Part shown: piece after piece, positions 61,535-64,000 of the stretch
Layout: the number at the start of each line of letters is the position of its first letter
Position numbering within the stretch: the stretch's first letter is position 1
Assembly (NCBI RefSeq): GCF_049994905.1
Contig: NZ_CP188258.1
Coordinates: 1,922,001-1,986,000, forward strand
Direction of reading: 5' to 3'
DNA: 64,000 nucleotides
Source: Diaminobutyricibacter sp049994905
GTDB taxonomy: Bacteria > Actinomycetota > Actinomycetes > Actinomycetales > Microbacteriaceae
Position numbers and translations under genes: made by a program
The notes under the pieces: generated by a model
What the model was told of the DNA's origin: nothing
Seen by the model: only the letters and a program-made list of their open reading frames with translations
The model's database searches: none

Positions 61535-62343
61535 CTACTGTGGGGCTCCGACGCGGGCCGGGACAGGCAGTTTGGGGCTCAACCCGTCGCCTGCCGAGAC
61601 ACCCCTCAGTCGCCGGCCGGCCCACGGGATGGCGTAGACGCGCATCCAGGTGCGGAACGGAAGCGTGTCGGGCTGCGAGCCCTGGGCATCCGGTGCAGGT
61701 GCCGAGCGCGCAGCGATCTCGGCGTACGGAATGCCGAGCACATGAGCGGCGCGCGCTGCGAGGAGGCGGTGCCCCAGCGTGCTCAGGTGCACGCGGTCGG
61801 CCGCCCACATCGAGGTCTGCTGGAACTCGCGGATGCCCCATACATCGAGCACGCTCGCACCGTTCGCGCGGGCGATGCTCCAGATGTCCGCGTTGAAAAC
61901 CGCCGCGCGACCGCGGAACGGCTTCAGGAAGAACGCGAACTGCGGGTCGAAACAGTTCGCGAGCAAGACGCTCGCGCCGGCCTCCCGCAGGTGTCGGATG
62001 CCATCCTCGAGTTGCCTGGCCAGCGCATCCGGATCGGCCTTCGGACTCATCAGGTCGTTGCCGCCGACCATCACCGACACGAGGTCGGCGTGCAGGGCGA
62101 TCGCGCGCGGGATCTGGTCGTCGACGACGTGCGAGATCCGCCGCCCCGCACCGCGAGGTTCGCGAACTCGAAGGATGTCCGGCCCAGCCGTGCGTGCCCG
62201 TCCAGGATCACAGCGAGACGGTCTGCCCACCCCAGCCACTCGACGCCTGGGGCCGGGCCCATCCTCGCAGGCGCAGGGTCGCAGAACCCCTCGGTGATCG
62301 AATCACCCAGGGCGACGTATCTGGTCCACGCGGCTCCGCTCAC
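61535..62343 (-). pseudogene. SGNH/GDSL hydrolase, frameshifted
   Basis: The N-terminal part (from GTG 62343) reads TRYVALGDSITEGF and FEFANLAVRG (blocks I and II); the continuation SHVVDDQIPRAIA, VMVGGNDLMS (block III) and VHLSTLGHRL (block V) is in another frame. The break is in the GC run at about 62139-62148, where one missing base restores the family sequence. GAGAAT (62356-62351) ends 7 nt before the GTG. Either a recent pseudogene or a sequencing error; everything else is intact. Confidence 0.8.
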
Positions 62344-62360
62344 GCAACAAATTCTCGTGG

Positions 62361-62390
62361 CGCACGGGCGCGCACGGGGTCGCACGGGGC
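62361..62390. repeat. 10-bp tandem repeat, three copies
   Basis: CGCACGGGCG, CGCACGGGGT and CGCACGGGGC in direct succession, one helical turn apart, in the divergent promoter region. Confidence 0.8.
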
Positions 62391-62491
62391 ATCCGCCGTG
62401 CACTCGTCTCCCGTTATTCGCCCGCCGTACACTGAACAGAGGAAGCGCGACACCGAGGGTTTGCCTGCGCGTCACATGCCGGGAGGATTCG

Positions 62492-62752
62492 ATGGAACTC
62501 AGGCTCTACACGTCGGCCTTCTGCGAGCCGTGCATGCAGACGAGAGCGGTGCTCGCCGAGGTGGAACGCCTCGTGCCGGAAGCGCGGGTCACCGAGCGCG
62601 ACGTCGCCCGTTACATCGATTCGGCGGAGGCCGACGGTATCCGTCTCACGCCGACCGTGATCGTGAACAACGCCGACGGGGTCGAGGTGTTCCGGGCGGA
62701 AGGGGTGCCGACACTGCAGCAGGTTCTGGTGGCGGCCGCGAAAGCGATCTGA
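62492..62752 (+). CDS. thioredoxin/glutaredoxin-like protein
   Basis: 86 residues. Redox motif FCEPC with C11 and C14, cis-Pro segment LTPTVIVNN and the usual small beta-alpha-beta fold. GGGAGGA lies 5 nt before the ATG. -10-like TACACT at 62428-62433. A short mycoredoxin/NrdH-like reductant; the partner is unknown. Confidence 0.85.
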   Translation: MELRLYTSAFCEPCMQTRAVLAEVERLVPEARVTERDVARYIDSAEADGIRLTPTVIVNNADGVEVFRAEGVPTLQQVLVAAAKAI

Positions 62753-62782
62753 CCCCATCCGGTATCGTTGAGGCGGTTGAGC

Positions 62783-62855
62783 GCCCCCGTAGCTCAGCGG
62801 ATAGAGCAGGAGCCTTCTAATCTCTTGGTCGCAGGTTCGATTCCTGCCGGGGGCA
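62783..62855 (+). tRNA. tRNA-Arg (TCT)
   Basis: 73 nt without encoded CCA. Acceptor GCCCCCG/CGGGGGC, D-arm TAGCTCAGCGGATAGAGC, anticodon loop CTTCTAA, T-arm AGGTTCGATTCCT. The anticodon stem GGAGC/TCTCT has a C-T mismatch at the position next to the loop. Confidence 0.95.
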
Positions 62856-62892
62856 CCGTTTGCTGCGAGTGGTTGCCAGTGGCGTGCCGATG

Positions 62893-62955
62893 CGATCGGT
62901 TGCCACAAATCCACGGTTCCCTGCGATCAGGCCGCGAACTATTGGCAACCAATCG
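62893..62955. terminator. inverted repeat between tRNA-Arg and MFS gene
   Basis: 13-nt arms (62893-62905 and 62943-62955) with one mismatch and a 37-nt loop; a third copy of GGTTGCCA lies at 62871-62878. Convergent-terminator position. Confidence 0.4.
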
Positions 62956-62970
62956 CGGTGGAGCAGCCCC

Positions 62971-64000
62971 TCACAGGTGTTCGACGGTCTTGCCCGCGCG
63001 CGTGACGATGGTGACCTGCGGCCGCACCCCGCGCAGGCTGAACCGCAGCCGCAGCTGCGCACTCCGCGCGATCAGTGCCGCGATGACCACGGCCGCCACC
63101 GCCGGCACGAGTCCGGAGATCGCCATAGCGATGTGCGGCCCGAACTGCTCGACCACCCATCCCATGAGCGGGCCGCCGATCGCCTGCCCGCCGAGCAGCA
63201 CGAGGATGTACAGCGAGATCACCCGACCGCGGATCTGCACGTTCGACGACATCTGCACGAGCGAGTTCGCACCGGTGATGAAGAGGAGGTTGGCGACCCC
63301 CATCCCGACGAGGAGCACGCTGAAGCTGATCTCGTTGGGCGCCAGCCCGGCGATCGCCTGCACGACGCCGAGGCCGACAGCCGTCCCCACGACCATGGAC
63401 AGCCGGATGCTCGTGCGGCGGGTCGATGCGATCGCACCGGTGAGCGCACCCGCGGCTACAAGGGCATTGAAGAACCCATAGCCTTTGGCGCCGACATCGA
63501 ACACGTTGTTCGCATACGCCGCGAGGAACACCGGCATGTTGAACGCGAAGACGGCGAGCACCGCCACCATGATGACGGTCCAGAAGATCACCGGCTTGCT
63601 GCGCACGTAGCGGATGCCTTCGGCGAGTTGGCCTTTACCCCGTGGCGCTGCGGGAGCGGCGTGCAGCTGGGATCGGTTGAGCGAGAGCAGCGCCGCGACG
63701 ACCGTGAGGCAGGCCACGCTGTTGATGGCGAACGACCAGCCGGCGCCGACGGCGGTGATCAGAATGCCGCCGACGGCCGGGCCGATCAGGCCGCCGAGCT
63801 GGAAGATCGACGAGTTCAGGCTGATCGCGTTGCGCAGGTAGTGCGGCCCGACGAGTTCGTTGACGAAGACCTGCCGCGCCGGGTTGTCGATGACCGTGAC
63901 CAGGCCGAGCACGAATGAGATCACATACACGTGCCAGACCTGAATCGATCCGGTGAGTGTCAGGGCCGCGAGGATGGCGGCGAGAACCGCCGCGGCCGAC
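62971..64000 (-). CDS. MFS transporter (partial, N-terminus beyond window edge)
   Basis: About 343 C-terminal residues, open to the window end. MFS_3-like exporter: DNPARQVFVNELVGPHYLRNAISLNSS, IGPAVGGILITAVGAGWSFAINS and SSNVQIRGRVISLYILVLLGGQAIGGPLMGWV. Usually about 410-450 residues. Resembles EntS-like or macrolide-type efflux carriers; substrate unknown. Confidence 0.88.
   Translation of the reverse strand, partial: SAAAVLAAILAALTLTGSIQVWHVYVISFVLGLVTVIDNPARQVFVNELVGPHYLRNAISLNSSIFQLGGLIGPAVGGILITAVGAGWSFAINSVACLTVVAALLSLNRSQLHAAPAAPRGKGQLAEGIRYVRSKPVIFWTVIMVAVLAVFAFNMPVFLAAYANNVFDVGAKGYGFFNALVAAGALTGAIASTRRTSIRLSMVVGTAVGLGVVQAIAGLAPNEISFSVLLVGMGVANLLFITGANSLVQMSSNVQIRGRVISLYILVLLGGQAIGGPLMGWVVEQFGPHIAMAISGLVPAVAAVVIAALIARSAQLRLRFSLRGVRPQVTIVTRAGKTVEHL

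Noticed and set aside
5779..62952. Exact TTGGTTGCCAA at 5779-5789 and, inverted, at 62942-62952
   Set aside because: An 11-mer match is expected by chance many times in 64 kb; treated only as parts of two separate hairpins.
1..64000. CRISPR array, prophage, insertion sequence, biosynthetic cluster or defence island
   Set aside because: No spaced repeats of CRISPR type, no transposase, integrase, capsid, NRPS/PKS or restriction genes were seen; the only tandem arrays are 16 bp x4 and 10 bp x3 without spacers.

Overview
The window is dense, high-GC actinobacterial chromosome with no rRNA, no recognisable insertion sequence, prophage or CRISPR array. The NAD-dependent ligase with an actinobacterial-type insertion, the GlgE branch of alpha-glucan synthesis, oligoribonuclease, two OmpR-type two-component systems and a GAF-ANTAR protein point to the Actinomycetota. 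I infer a member of the Micrococcales, most likely Microbacteriaceae; this rests on overall gene content and recalled gene neighbourhoods, not on a search.

Layout. 1-8.5 kb: alpha-glucan metabolism (glgB partial, glgE, glgP, glgX) with a YbaK deacylase. 8.5-18.7 kb: core translation and replication genes (cysteine desulfurase, mnmA, ligA, gatCAB, a second YbaK-domain protein), interrupted by a secreted DUF1023-type hydrolase. 18.7-29.3 kb: a mixed metabolic block (MpaB-like oxygenase, APC permease, thioesterase, acyl-CoA ligase, NAD-binding protein, a YidC paralogue, and a TetR/EmrB drug-efflux pair). 29.4-35 kb: a two-component system divergent from a lipoprotein / membrane-fusion / MacB-like ABC exporter. 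35-41 kb: an orphan protein, a hairpin plus 16-bp tandem repeats, aldo/keto reductase, a second two-component system, dinB and an EEP-family hydrolase. 41.6-45.3 kb: a TPP riboswitch followed by a complete ECF thiamine-precursor transporter and a coupled P-loop kinase. 45.3-52.6 kb: small enzymes, a secreted lysozyme-like factor with an unusual leader, a GAF-ANTAR protein, a fatty-acid desaturase and maltokinase. 52.7-60.2 kb: a secreted mycodextranase-like beta-helix enzyme, an AraC/DJ-1 regulator, a lipoprotein/membrane-protein pair and a DUF2207 protein. 60.2-64 kb: a kinase, tRNA-His, oligoribonuclease, a frameshifted SGNH hydrolase, a thioredoxin-like protein, tRNA-Arg and a truncated MFS transporter.

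How the genes work together. Maltokinase (50.2 kb) makes maltose 1-phosphate, which GlgE polymerises and GlgB branches; GlgP and GlgX take the polymer down. Trehalose synthase, which would feed maltokinase, is not in the window. The desulfurase can supply sulfur to MnmA, and GatCAB makes Gln-tRNA and/or Asn-tRNA.

The most general signal in the DNA is transcriptional: at 27 transcription-unit heads a -10-like hexamer ends 5-8 nt (usually 6) before the start codon, which is the arrangement expected for leaderless mRNAs. It also decided many of the start codons chosen here. The most unusual local structure is the 337-bp region at 47,871-48,206, where the leader of the lysozyme-like gene carries a short upstream ORF whose stop codon lies inside a palindrome covering the ribosome-binding site.
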